DNA of 64,000 bases from Anaerotignum propionicum (lineage in GTDB: Bacteria > Bacillota > Clostridia > Lachnospirales > Anaerotignaceae): NCBI RefSeq assembly GCF_024461735.1, contig NZ_JANGAD010000003.1:124001-188000 (forward strand), in the 5' to 3' direction. This document shows positions 55,090 through 63,080 of this stretch, piece after piece. The notes under the pieces are model-generated. The model searched no databases. It was not told where the DNA came from and worked only from the letters and a program-made list of their open reading frames with translations. Position numbers and translations under genes: made by a program. The first letter of the stretch is position 1, and each line of letters starts with the position of its first letter.

Positions 55090-55575
55090 TTATTTTTCTT
55101 GGCGAGGATAGATCATATTTTCTTTTTTTAAGCAGGATAAAACCTCATCAACAAATTTTTTACACTCTATTTTCGTTATTTCTAAATTGTGATCTAAATA
55201 ATTTCCACACATTTCTGCTTTTGAGGCAGGAAGCTCACCGGAAAATTGACTCATATAGTCATAACATTCTTTTATAATCACAGCCACATCGTTAGATTCT
55301 AAGTCTCCTTTAAAGATAGCATACATGCCTGTGCGGCATCCCATGGGGCCAACATAAATTGTTCTCTCTGCCCAAAGGGGATGGCTACGAAAGAAGGTAG
55401 CCATTAAGTGTTCAATAGTGTGCATAACGGCAGTATCCATAACCATTTCACGGTTGGGTTCTTTCATACGGATATCGAATGTAGTTAAAGTTCCGTTTTC
55501 AACAGTATCCTTTCTAGATACATAAATTCCTCTTAAAAGTATATTGTGATCAATGCCAAAGCTAGTAACATCCAT
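55090..55575 (-). CDS. luxS: S-ribosylhomocysteine lyase
   Basis: This 161-residue enzyme splits S-ribosylhomocysteine to homocysteine and the AI-2 precursor. Metal ligands are H52 and H56 in HTIEHLMATFF and C123 in AEMCGNY; the catalytic Cys is C80 in MGCRTGMY. It is a single-gene unit, with AAAGGA ten bases before ATG. No mtn or AI-2 uptake gene is in the window, so a recycling role is as likely as signalling. Confidence 0.95.
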   Translation of the reverse strand: MDVTSFGIDHNILLRGIYVSRKDTVENGTLTTFDIRMKEPNREMVMDTAVMHTIEHLMATFFRSHPLWAERTIYVGPMGCRTGMYAIFKGDLESNDVAVIIKECYDYMSQFSGELPASKAEMCGNYLDHNLEITKIECKKFVDEVLSCLKKENMIYPRQEK

Positions 55576-55739
55576 TTTTTTTCGTCCTTTCTTTTTACAA
55601 TCTCAAACAAGGTCATTCTAACTGTTTTTATAAAGATTTTCAAGAGGAACTTTACATGGAAAGGGTTGTTAGTGAGAGATATTTGGGGTAAAATGTTTTA
55701 TAATGCGTACAAATATTGATAAAAAAGGAGAGAAAGCAT

Positions 55740-56300
55740 ATGGCAAAGAAAATTACAAGAGATGAGGCATGGGAAATACTCACAAAATATAATAAAGAGC
55801 CATTTCATTTGCGCCATGCAGAAACGGTGGAAGGAGCAATGCGTTATTTTGCTAAGGAATTGGGTTATGGCGAAGAAGAAGATTTTTGGGGAAATGTTGG
55901 CTTACTTCACGATATAGATTTTGAAATATATCCTGAGGAGCATTGCATCAAATGCCAAGAGATTATGAAGGAGCATGATTTGGAGGAACCTTTGATTCGC
56001 GCTGTGGCTAGCCATGGCTACGGAATTTGCTGCGATATAGAGCCAATTCATGAAATGGAAAAGGTTTTATTTGCCGTAGATGAGCTAACTGGTTTAATTG
56101 GTGCGGCGGCATTGATGCGACCTTCAAAAAGTGTGCAGGATATGGAATTGAAGTCAATTAAGAAGAAATTTAAGGATAAGGCCTTTGCCGCCGGCTGTGA
56201 TAGAGATGTTATTCGTAAAGGAGCAGAGCGACTCGGTTGGGAATTAGATGATTTAATGGTAAGAACGTTGGAAGCTATGAAAAGTGATCCCAGAAATTAA
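55740..56300 (+). CDS. HD-domain phosphohydrolase
   Basis: This 186-residue protein from ATG 55740 (AAAGGAG before it). HD motif residues are H26, H57-D58 in LLHDIDFE and H92 in ASHGYG, followed by DELTGLIGAAAL. This is the small HDIG-like family common in clostridia; substrates may be nucleotides or other phosphate compounds, unknown. No second domain. Confidence 0.85.
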   Translation: MAKKITRDEAWEILTKYNKEPFHLRHAETVEGAMRYFAKELGYGEEEDFWGNVGLLHDIDFEIYPEEHCIKCQEIMKEHDLEEPLIRAVASHGYGICCDIEPIHEMEKVLFAVDELTGLIGAAALMRPSKSVQDMELKSIKKKFKDKAFAAGCDRDVIRKGAERLGWELDDLMVRTLEAMKSDPRN

Positions 56301-56509
56301 AGTCAATTGCAAAGTAGATTCAAAAGAAGAAAAAGAACTGTAAGAAATAGCTTAAAGGGCGGAAGAAATTTTTAATTATAAAAATTTCAAAATGAGAGAC
56401 AATATAAGAAGTTAAAATGAATTGGATATTTTTCGCTAGGAATATAACCGTAGAATCTTTAATTTTTTAATTTTAAAAGTTTTCAATAATTAAAAGAAAA
56501 GGTTTGTTC

Positions 56510-56542
56510 TTTGGCATTCAATTAAGAATGCCAAATTTTTTT
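56510..56542 (+). terminator. Terminator of the HD hydrolase gene
   Basis: TTTGGCATTC-N6-GAATGCCAAA followed by seven Ts. The AT-rich stretch 56301-56509 before it holds no supported gene. Confidence 0.9.
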
Positions 56543-56624
56543 AAAAACTCCTTATAAATACAGTAATATTTATTTACTTTGAGGACACAATAATATAGAA
56601 ATAAAAATAAAGGAGGGAACAAAC

Positions 56625-56786
56625 ATGGAAAAATGTAATGAATGTATTAAATGTACTGTTGAAAAATGTAGACATCATCATAATGCAAAAAATTACTGTA
56701 CACTTGAGGCAATTCAGGTTGGTACACACGAAGGAAATCCTACAATGGATCAGTGTACAGACTGTCAATCCTTCGTAGTAAAATAA
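56625..56786 (+). CDS. DUF1540 small Cys-rich protein
   Basis: This 53-residue protein has six Cys: EKCNECIKCTVEKCRHHH at the start, NYCTLEAIQVG in the middle and QCTDCQSF at the end (seven with C22). The pattern is that of DUF1540, a small probable metal-binding domain found in spore formers. AAAGGAGGG lies six bases before ATG. It is flanked by terminators and is a one-gene unit. Binding of Zn or Fe-S is inferred from the Cys pairs. Confidence 0.8.
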   Translation: MEKCNECIKCTVEKCRHHHNAKNYCTLEAIQVGTHEGNPTMDQCTDCQSFVVK

Positions 56787-56809
56787 GATAACCGGTTATT
56801 TTTTTGATA

Positions 56810-56854
56810 GCGGGCTTCTTTTTATGAATCATCATAAAAGGGAGCCTGCCTTTT
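56810..56854 (+). terminator. Terminator of the DUF1540 gene
   Basis: GCGGGCTTC and GGAGCCTGC with an inner CTTTTTATGA/TCATAAAAG stem; TTTT follows. Confidence 0.75.
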
Positions 56855-56931
56855 CTATATTATTTTTAAAATAAATTACCTTGCTAGGATAAGCGGCTTT
56901 GGCGTAGAATATAACAGAGGTGATCGTAAAA

Positions 56932-57525
56932 ATGAAGCTTTATCTTATAAGACATGGAGAAACAGATTGGAATTTGCGAAATATGTTTTACGGCTGGACA
57001 GATTGCGATATTAATGACAAAGGAATCAAACAAGCACATAAATTGAAAGATTTTTTTAATACTGTTACTTATGACAAAATATATTCCAGTGATTTGCGTC
57101 GCGCCGCTCATACTGCTGAAATTATTGCAGGTGAAAAGGTTCAGGTGGTGAAGAATAATTGCTTTCGGGAACTGTTTTTTGGTGATTGGGAGGACAAAGA
57201 AGGCTCCTACATAAAAGAAAACCATGGAGAGGAACTAAAACGTTGGATTAAGGAATGGAAAACCTCATCTCTTCCCGGGGGGGAGGCCTTTTTAGATTTT
57301 TATGAACGGGTGACCCAAGGGTTAAATAGAGTGATTAAAGATAATAAAGGAAAAGAAATTATTATTGTTTCTCACAATGGCCCAATGAGCGCTATGCTTT
57401 GTCATTTAACAGGGGCAGGCCCCGATGGATTTTGGCGGTTTTTTTCGGAGCAGGGCTGTTATAGCTCCGTATTGGTTTCTGATGCAAAAACAACAATAGA
57501 AAAAATAAATTGTCCAGTAGACTAA
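56932..57525 (+). CDS. Histidine phosphatase (phosphoglycerate mutase/CobC family)
   Basis: This 197-residue protein starts at ATG 56932 nine bases after GAGGTG. The catalytic RHG is at 7-9 (LIRHGETDWN); SSDLRRAAHTAEII, ELFFGDWE and IVSHNGPMSAMLCHL complete the site. It is close to alpha-ribazole phosphatase CobC and to small phosphoglycerate mutases; no cobalamin genes are nearby. A general phosphatase is possible. Confidence 0.85.
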   Translation: MKLYLIRHGETDWNLRNMFYGWTDCDINDKGIKQAHKLKDFFNTVTYDKIYSSDLRRAAHTAEIIAGEKVQVVKNNCFRELFFGDWEDKEGSYIKENHGEELKRWIKEWKTSSLPGGEAFLDFYERVTQGLNRVIKDNKGKEIIIVSHNGPMSAMLCHLTGAGPDGFWRFFSEQGCYSSVLVSDAKTTIEKINCPVD

Positions 57526-57607
57526 AATTGAAGAGCTACAAAGAAAAAATGATTAATAGAAGAAATGTTTTTGGCACTGTAGAAATAGATGGTTTAAAAA
57601 AATTAGA

Positions 57608-57688
57608 CTGTAAAGGAAAAATACTTGACAGCCTGATTTTTTTTTAGTATGATGTCTTAGATGGTTGTAAAGTGATTTTCCTTTACAG
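57608..57688. repeat. Perfect 13-base inverted repeat flanking the ylxM promoter
   Basis: CTGTAAAGGAAAA (57608-57620) and TTTTCCTTTACAG (57676-57688) are exact reverse complements 55 bases apart. The promoter lies between them, and the right arm sits in the leader just before the ribosome site. It could be a two-site operator. Confidence 0.85.
57625..57653 (+). promoter_or_regulatory. Promoter of ylxM-ffh-rpsP-khpA
   Basis: TTGACA (57625-57630) and TATGAT (57648-57653) are 17 bases apart. Confidence 0.8.
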
Positions 57689-57700
57689 GGGGAATGAAAG

Positions 57701-58051
57701 ATGGACGAGATATTAAGGCTGACCTTTCTCTATGATTTCTATGGAGAGCTTTTGACAGAAAAACAAAAGTTGGTATTTGAGATGCACTATCAGAACGATC
57801 TTTCTCTTTCTGAAATCGGAGAAGAATTATCAATCAGCCGACAGGCTGTGAGAGATCAGCTAAAGCGCACAGAGAAAATTTTAATTGGATACGAAGAAAA
57901 GCTGCGTTTGGTAGAACGCTTTCAACAGCAGCAAAGAGCTGTGCTTAAAATGAAGAATATTCTTGATGAAATTGGCACAGGAGAAATTAGTAAAGAAACT
58001 ACGGAAGCGATTGTTACCATGAAGCAGATTGCTGATGCAATATTATCCTAA
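57701..58051 (+). CDS. ylxM: YlxM/p13-like helix-turn-helix protein of the SRP operon
   Basis: This 116-residue protein has LLTEKQKLVFEMHYQNDLSL and SEIGEELSISRQAVRDQLKR, the usual YlxM region like a sigma-4 helix-turn-helix. It modulates SRP assembly in streptococci. It lies 17 bases before ffh. ATG behind GGGGG. Confidence 0.92.
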   Translation: MDEILRLTFLYDFYGELLTEKQKLVFEMHYQNDLSLSEIGEELSISRQAVRDQLKRTEKILIGYEEKLRLVERFQQQQRAVLKMKNILDEIGTGEISKETTEAIVTMKQIADAILS

Positions 58052-58068
58052 AAGGAGGGCGATCTATT

Positions 58069-59409
58069 ATGGCATTTGAAAATCTTTCCGCTAAGCTGCA
58101 GGAAGTATTCAAACAGCTTCGAGGAAAAGGTGTTTTGACTGAAGATGACGTAAAGGCTGCCATGCGAGAAGTAAAGATCGCACTTTTGGAAGCAGACGTA
58201 AACTTTAAAATAGTCAAGGATTTTATAAAGACGGTTACGGAACGTGCCGTTGGTGTTGAGGTTTTGCAGGGGTTAAACCCGGGACAACAGGTTATTAAAA
58301 TTGTAAATGATGAGTTAATAGCGTTGATGGGAAGCACCCAAAGCAGATTGACTTATTCAAACCGTCCCCCCACAGTGTATATGATGGTAGGTTTGCAAGG
58401 TGCTGGTAAAACCACCAGCAGTGGCAAATTGGCAGGACAGCTTAGAAAGCAGGGAAGAAACCCTCTTTTGGTTGCCTGTGATATTTACCGTCCTGCGGCA
58501 ATTAAGCAGTTACAGGTGGTAGGGAAAAATTATGGTATTCCTGTGTTTGAAATGGGAACCGAAGTAAGCCCTGTGGAGATTTCCAAAAAAGCTTTGGAGT
58601 ATGCCGCAGAGCAGCACCATGATGTAGTTTTGATAGATACCGCAGGTCGTTTGCATATCAACGAAGAGTTGATGCAGGAGTTGTTGGATATCAAAGCCAC
58701 AGTAAGACCACAAGAGGTTCTTTTGGTGGTTGACGCTATGACGGGGCAGGATGCCGTAACCGTAGCGGGTAGTTTTGACAGCCAATTGGGTGTTGATGGT
58801 ATTATTATGACGAAGCTTGATGGCGATGCCAGAGGCGGTGCCGCACTTTCCGTCAGAAGTGTTACCAACAAACCAATTAAATATATCGGTATGGGTGAAA
58901 AAATGGAGGATCTTGAGCCTTTTTATCCCGACCGCATGGCTTCCAGAATTTTAGGGATGGGCGATGTTCTTTCCCTGATTGACAAGGTACAGCAAAATAT
59001 TGATGAGCAGGAAGCAATGGAGATGCAAAAGAAAATGCGCTCCAACGAGTTTACATTGGAAGACTTCCTATCTCAAATGCAGCAAATTAAGAAAATGGGT
59101 CCCCTGAAGGATTTAATGGGAATGATACCCGGGATGAATGGACTAAATCTTGAGAAGGCAATGGAGGGGGTTGACCCTGCCAAAGAAATGGTGAAGGTAG
59201 AAGCCATTATCCAATCCATGACCAAAGAGGAGCGTTCCAATCCATCCATTCTTAATGGCCCAAGAAAAAAGCGCATTGCCAATGGCTGCGGCAGGACTAT
59301 TGCCGATGTGAATCGTCTGCTGAAACAGTTTGAAGAAATGAAAAAAATGATGAAGCAGATGAACAATATGCAAAAAGGCAAAAAAGGAAAACTTCCTTTT
59401 TTCCGATAA
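58069..59409 (+). CDS. ffh: Signal recognition particle protein Ffh
   Basis: This 446-residue GTPase binds SRP RNA and signal peptides. GLQGAGKTTSSGKLA (P-loop), DTAGRLHINEELM and TKLDGDARGG are intact; the Met-rich M domain (about 300-440) ends KMMKQMNNMQKGKKG. The SRP RNA gene is not seen in the window. Confidence 0.96.
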   Translation: MAFENLSAKLQEVFKQLRGKGVLTEDDVKAAMREVKIALLEADVNFKIVKDFIKTVTERAVGVEVLQGLNPGQQVIKIVNDELIALMGSTQSRLTYSNRPPTVYMMVGLQGAGKTTSSGKLAGQLRKQGRNPLLVACDIYRPAAIKQLQVVGKNYGIPVFEMGTEVSPVEISKKALEYAAEQHHDVVLIDTAGRLHINEELMQELLDIKATVRPQEVLLVVDAMTGQDAVTVAGSFDSQLGVDGIIMTKLDGDARGGAALSVRSVTNKPIKYIGMGEKMEDLEPFYPDRMASRILGMGDVLSLIDKVQQNIDEQEAMEMQKKMRSNEFTLEDFLSQMQQIKKMGPLKDLMGMIPGMNGLNLEKAMEGVDPAKEMVKVEAIIQSMTKEERSNPSILNGPRKKRIANGCGRTIADVNRLLKQFEEMKKMMKQMNNMQKGKKGKLPFFR

Positions 59410-59440
59410 ATTAGTTTAATTTTTTAGGAGGTGAAATGAT

Positions 59441-59689
59441 ATGGCAGTAAGAATCAGATTGAAAAGATTGGGTGCAAAAAAAGCTCCTTTCTATAGAATC
59501 GTTGTTGCGGATTCCAGAACATCCAGAAACGGTAAATCTATCGAAGAGATCGGTTACTATGATCCTACAAAGGAACCCGTTGTTCTGAAAGTTGATGCAG
59601 AAGCAGCTAATAAGTGGCTTACAAACGGTGCACAGCCTTCCGAAACTGCAAAGGCTCTGTTGAAAAAAGCTGGCGTAATCGGCGAATAA
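59441..59689 (+). CDS. rpsP: 30S ribosomal protein S16
   Basis: This 82-residue protein [20 protein letters not shown] followed by [20 protein letters not shown] is full length. GGAGG precedes ATG. Conserved place between ffh and khpA. Confidence 0.97.
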   Translation: MAVRIRLKRLGAKKAPFYRIVVADSRTSRNGKSIEEIGYYDPTKEPVVLKVDAEAANKWLTNGAQPSETAKALLKKAGVIGE

Positions 59690-59711
59690 TCCGAAGGCGG
59701 GAGGCTTGACT

Positions 59712-59942
59712 ATGAAAGAACTATTAGAGGTCATTGCAAAAAATCTTGTGGATTATCCGGATAAGGTTCAGGTAACCGAAACTGAAAATGAACGTACTTT
59801 GGTACTGGAATTGAAGGTTGCTCCTGAAGATATGGGTAAGGTTATCGGTAAACAAGGAAGGATTGCGAAAGCAATTCGTACATTGGTGAAGGCATCCGGC
59901 GTTCACGAAGATAAAAAAATTATCGTTGAAATCATTCAATGA
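59712..59942 (+). CDS. khpA: KH-domain RNA-binding protein KhpA
   Basis: This 76-residue protein has the KH motif VIGKQGRIAKAIRTLVKA. ATG 59712 lies seven bases after GGGAGG and is preferred to TTG 59706. In streptococci KhpA pairs with KhpB to control division-gene expression. Confidence 0.92.
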   Translation: MKELLEVIAKNLVDYPDKVQVTETENERTLVLELKVAPEDMGKVIGKQGRIAKAIRTLVKASGVHEDKKIIVEIIQ

Positions 59943-59969
59943 AAAATTTGCCCACATTTTGGGTACGAT

Positions 59970-59996
59970 AAGGGTGTCGACGTAGTCGGCACCCTT
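59970..59996 (+). other. Hairpin between khpA and rimM
   Basis: AAGGGTGTCGAC-GTA-GTCGGCACCCTT pairs fully (one G-U) but lacks a T-run, so it is more likely a processing or partial-termination site than a full terminator. Confidence 0.5.
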
Positions 59997-60095
59997 TGAA
60001 AAAGCCCAATTTTGTGTTTAAAATGTTGTCTTAATGGCAAGGTGCTTGCATCCTGCCTGTTTTTGTATAAAGTATTTATAATTATTGAGGTGTGT

Positions 60096-60605
60096 ATGGA
60101 ACAGTATTTTGAGATTGGAAAAATTACAGGTACCCATGGGATTCGAGGAACAATGCGGGTTTTTCCTACAACACAGGATCCCACCAGATTTGAACGCTTA
60201 AAAGAAATTACTGTAGAAATCAGAGGAAAAAGAGAGACCTTTCATATACAAAAGGTGGCATACCATAAGCAATTTGTGTTGCTTACAGTAAAAGAGATTA
60301 CTGATATTAATGTGGCGGAGCTTTACAAAAATGGAACAATTATCATTCCAGATTCTGCGGCTATTCCACTGGAAGAAAATGAATATTACACTAGAGATTT
60401 GTATGGCTTAAAGGTTATTACAGAAGACGGGGAAGCACTGGGTGAATTGACTAAAATTTATGTAACCGGTGCCAATGATGTTTATGGCGTGCAGAAAAAT
60501 GCTGAGGAAAAAGAGCTTTTAATTCCTGCGATCAAAGATTGTATTAAAAAAGTAGATTTGGAAACAGGTATTATGACAGTGTCACTTCTGGAAGGGTTGA
60601 GGTAA
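60096..60605 (+). CDS. rimM: 16S rRNA processing factor RimM
   Basis: This 169-residue protein starts at ATG 60096 behind GAGGTG. FEIGKITGTHGIRGTMRVFP and the PRC barrel segment YYTRDLYGLKVI with YGVQK and LIPAIKDCIK are present. It aids assembly of the 30S head. Its stop overlaps the trmD start by one base. An extension to 60012 has no ribosome site. Confidence 0.95.
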   Translation: MEQYFEIGKITGTHGIRGTMRVFPTTQDPTRFERLKEITVEIRGKRETFHIQKVAYHKQFVLLTVKEITDINVAELYKNGTIIIPDSAAIPLEENEYYTRDLYGLKVITEDGEALGELTKIYVTGANDVYGVQKNAEEKELLIPAIKDCIKKVDLETGIMTVSLLEGLR

Positions 60606-61342
60606 TGAAGCAGTTCTTTGTTTTAACACTATTTCCCGAAATGGTTCAGGAGACGCTATCCCATAGTATTTTGGGCAGAGCCCAAAGGGATGGTTTGATT
60701 TCTGTTGAATCTACTAATATTAGGGATTTTTCCAAAAGTAAGCATTTGCAGGTAGACGATTATCCTTATGGCGGGGGTGCCGGTATGGTTATGCAGCCCC
60801 AGCCTATTTTTGATGCCTACCAAAGCGTTTTGCCAAAGGCAGGAAGCAAAGCACGGGTTCTCTATATGTCACCCCAGGGTAGACCCTTTACCCAGCGTGT
60901 GGCGGAGGAACTAGCCCAGGAGGAAAGCCTTATTTTTTTGTGTGGTCATTATGAAGGTGTAGACGAACGGGTGATTGAGGAAATAGTAACAGATGAAATT
61001 TCCTTGGGTGACTTTGTTCTCACAGGGGGAGAACTGGCAGCCATTACGATGATTGATGCCATTTCTCGATTGATGCCTGGTGTTCTTGGGAAAGAGGCAT
61101 CCTTTGAGGATGAGAGCTTTTCTCAGGGGCTTTTGGAATATCCCCAGTATACTCGTCCACCTGTATTTATGGAGCGTGAGGTGCCTCAGGTGCTTTTAAG
61201 TGGGCACCACGGTAATGTAGAAAAATGGCGCAGAGAGCAATCTCTTCTTCGTACTGCCCAAAAGCGGCCAGATTTATTAAACACAGCTGATTTAAGCCCA
61301 AAAGATATTATATTTTTAAAAGAAAATGGCATCGAGGTTTAA
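60605..61342 (+). CDS. trmD: tRNA (guanine-37-N1)-methyltransferase
   Basis: This 245-residue SPOUT enzyme has PYGGGAGMVMQPQPIFDA, LCGHYEGVDERVIE and the knot region ISLGDFVLTGGELAA. It prevents frameshifts at Pro, Leu and Arg codons. The rplS gene (L19), which usually follows, is absent: 61343-61598 shows no gene. Confidence 0.96.
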   Translation: MKQFFVLTLFPEMVQETLSHSILGRAQRDGLISVESTNIRDFSKSKHLQVDDYPYGGGAGMVMQPQPIFDAYQSVLPKAGSKARVLYMSPQGRPFTQRVAEELAQEESLIFLCGHYEGVDERVIEEIVTDEISLGDFVLTGGELAAITMIDAISRLMPGVLGKEASFEDESFSQGLLEYPQYTRPPVFMEREVPQVLLSGHHGNVEKWRREQSLLRTAQKRPDLLNTADLSPKDIIFLKENGIEV

Positions 61343-61598
61343 AAACCGGACATGCCTTTTTTATGACCGGAGATTAAGGTCAGCTACCACGGAACCCTTT
61401 AAGCCTATCTGACTCCATTTTTTTCTTAAGCCTATAGAAAATGCTTGAAATACTCACTAGTATTTCCCTAGCTTTTGATTATGTGATGATGAAAAGACTG
61501 CTTGCCCATATTGATAAAGGGTATAATGAGGTATCCTTAAAAACTCTGGTGAAATAAATGTTAGAATTATGAGTCAATAATATTAGGAGGATATTTTT

Positions 61599-62168
61599 AT
61601 GAGTAACCACGCAAGTACTGTTGCAAACCCGGCACCCCTTGGTCTTTTAGGCTTTGGTATGACCACGATTTTATTGAATTTACATAACGCAGGCATTATA
61701 TCATTATCAGCAGTCATTATCAGTATGGGTCTTTTTTTGGGCGGTTTTGCACAGGTTGTGGCAGGCATTATGGAGTTTAAGGCGGGAAATACCTTTGGTG
61801 CAACGGCATTTACGGCATATGGCACCTTTTGGTGGTCGTTAGTTGGAATTTGGCTCTTGCCTTCAGCGATTCCTCAGGGCGGCGTACAGGGCGCAGATGA
61901 GCTCTCTATGGCCTTTTATTTGTTACTGTGGGGCATTTTTACATTGGGGATGTTTATTGGCACCTTAAAGCATAATATGGCTTCAAGAGTAGTCTTCGGT
62001 TCTTTGACGGTATTATTCTTTTTACTGGCCTTAGGTGATTTTACTGGAAGTCATTTTATTAAAATGATAGCCGGATATGAGGGCATTTTCTGTGGCGGAA
62101 GTGCGATTTATTCCGCCATTGGTCAGATATTAAATCATGAGTTTCAAAAAGAAGTTGTAAAGCTATAA
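61599..62168 (+). CDS. GPR1/FUN34/YaaH (SatP) family acetate/succinate transporter
   Basis: This 189-residue protein has six helices and the family signature NPAPLGLLGFGMTTILLNLH at 10-29. SatP and relatives move acetate, succinate and protons. Start ATG behind AGGAGG. A single-gene unit with its own terminator. Confidence 0.9.
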   Translation: MSNHASTVANPAPLGLLGFGMTTILLNLHNAGIISLSAVIISMGLFLGGFAQVVAGIMEFKAGNTFGATAFTAYGTFWWSLVGIWLLPSAIPQGGVQGADELSMAFYLLLWGIFTLGMFIGTLKHNMASRVVFGSLTVLFFLLALGDFTGSHFIKMIAGYEGIFCGGSAIYSAIGQILNHEFQKEVVKL

Positions 62169-62176
62169 AAATCAAG

Positions 62177-62225
62177 AAAGCAGCCATTTCCTATTTGCCA
62201 CCAAAGGAAAAGACTGCTTTTTTAT
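62177..62225 (+). terminator. Terminator of the SatP-like gene
   Basis: AAAGCAG and CTGCTTT enclose a TTCC/GGAA inner pairing; T-run follows. It may also serve the convergent gene. Confidence 0.7.
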
Positions 62226-62242
62226 TTCTGATTTATTGATGC

Positions 62243-62905
62243 TTATTTATTCATATTGCGAATATGCATGTAAACGGTATTTTTTGAAATACCCAAATGA
62301 TCTGCAATGGTTACAACCGAATCTTTTAAGTTAAAAATGCCTTTTTGATATAAAGTAGATACGATTTCCTTATTTTTATTGGAGGAGGATATAGAGAGAT
62401 TGCTATAAACCGCTTTTTTTGCTTCTTCTAGTGCGTGAAGCATCAGTTCTACTGTATTTTCCACAAAGGTTTCTGAAATATTCTCCTGTTTTGTACTTTC
62501 GGAAGGCGTCATAAAGTGTACCAAATCGGAGATAGGTGATGACAAATACATATTGATGCAAAGCAACCCGATTATATTCCCCTTTTCTCCCATGATTGCC
62601 GAGATTGAAGATTTAAAGGTTTCTCCCCGCTTATTTTTGGCAAAATAATAAAGATGATCTAGGTTAGGTTCTGCCATCATTCGGTTGAGAAACGATAATG
62701 TAACCTCTGAAATAGATGCGCCAGCCTGCCTACCAGATAGGTGACCGTTAACGATATGCATAACGGAATGATCCATGTTTTCAAGATTATGTATAACCAC
62801 TTCACAAAAGTTTCCTAAAAATTCAGCAACACCTTCTGCTACATTTACATATGAATATAAGATCGCTCTGTCATGTTCTGATAATGAAAAGGTCTGACTT
62901 TCCAT
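62243..62905 (-). CDS. YheO-like PAS and helix-turn-helix regulator
   Basis: This 220-residue protein has a YheO-type PAS domain (about 12-125; VEVAD-like start is FCEVVIHNLENMDHSVMHIV, and GETFKSSISAIMGEKGNIIG follows). A C-terminal helix-turn-helix (175-220) has SVVTIADHLGISKNTVYMHI. The family (e.g. DauR) regulates amino-acid catabolism. GGAGGTG precedes ATG. It faces the SatP-like gene convergently; the target is unknown. Confidence 0.85.
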   Translation of the reverse strand: MESQTFSLSEHDRAILYSYVNVAEGVAEFLGNFCEVVIHNLENMDHSVMHIVNGHLSGRQAGASISEVTLSFLNRMMAEPNLDHLYYFAKNKRGETFKSSISAIMGEKGNIIGLLCINMYLSSPISDLVHFMTPSESTKQENISETFVENTVELMLHALEEAKKAVYSNLSISSSNKNKEIVSTLYQKGIFNLKDSVVTIADHLGISKNTVYMHIRNMNK

Positions 62906-63080
62906 GGTACACCTCCAAAAATATTATAAATTAAAGTATATCAAAAACAGTGTATCTTTTCAAGTGCAGAAAAGGTTTTGATATTGTTTCATGTCAAAAA
63001 GCATCAAATTTAAATGAAAAATTAAATACAAAATTAATTTAAAAGAGTATTCTTTGCACTAATAACATTTATGAAGGATG

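Noticed and set aside
60012..60095. N-terminal extension of RimM
   Set aside because: It has no ribosome site and the conserved RimM start begins at 60096 behind GAGGTG.
61343..61450. Possible tRNA or terminator after trmD
   Set aside because: No T-loop motif or cloverleaf arms; CCGG repeats are self-complementary and too short to call.
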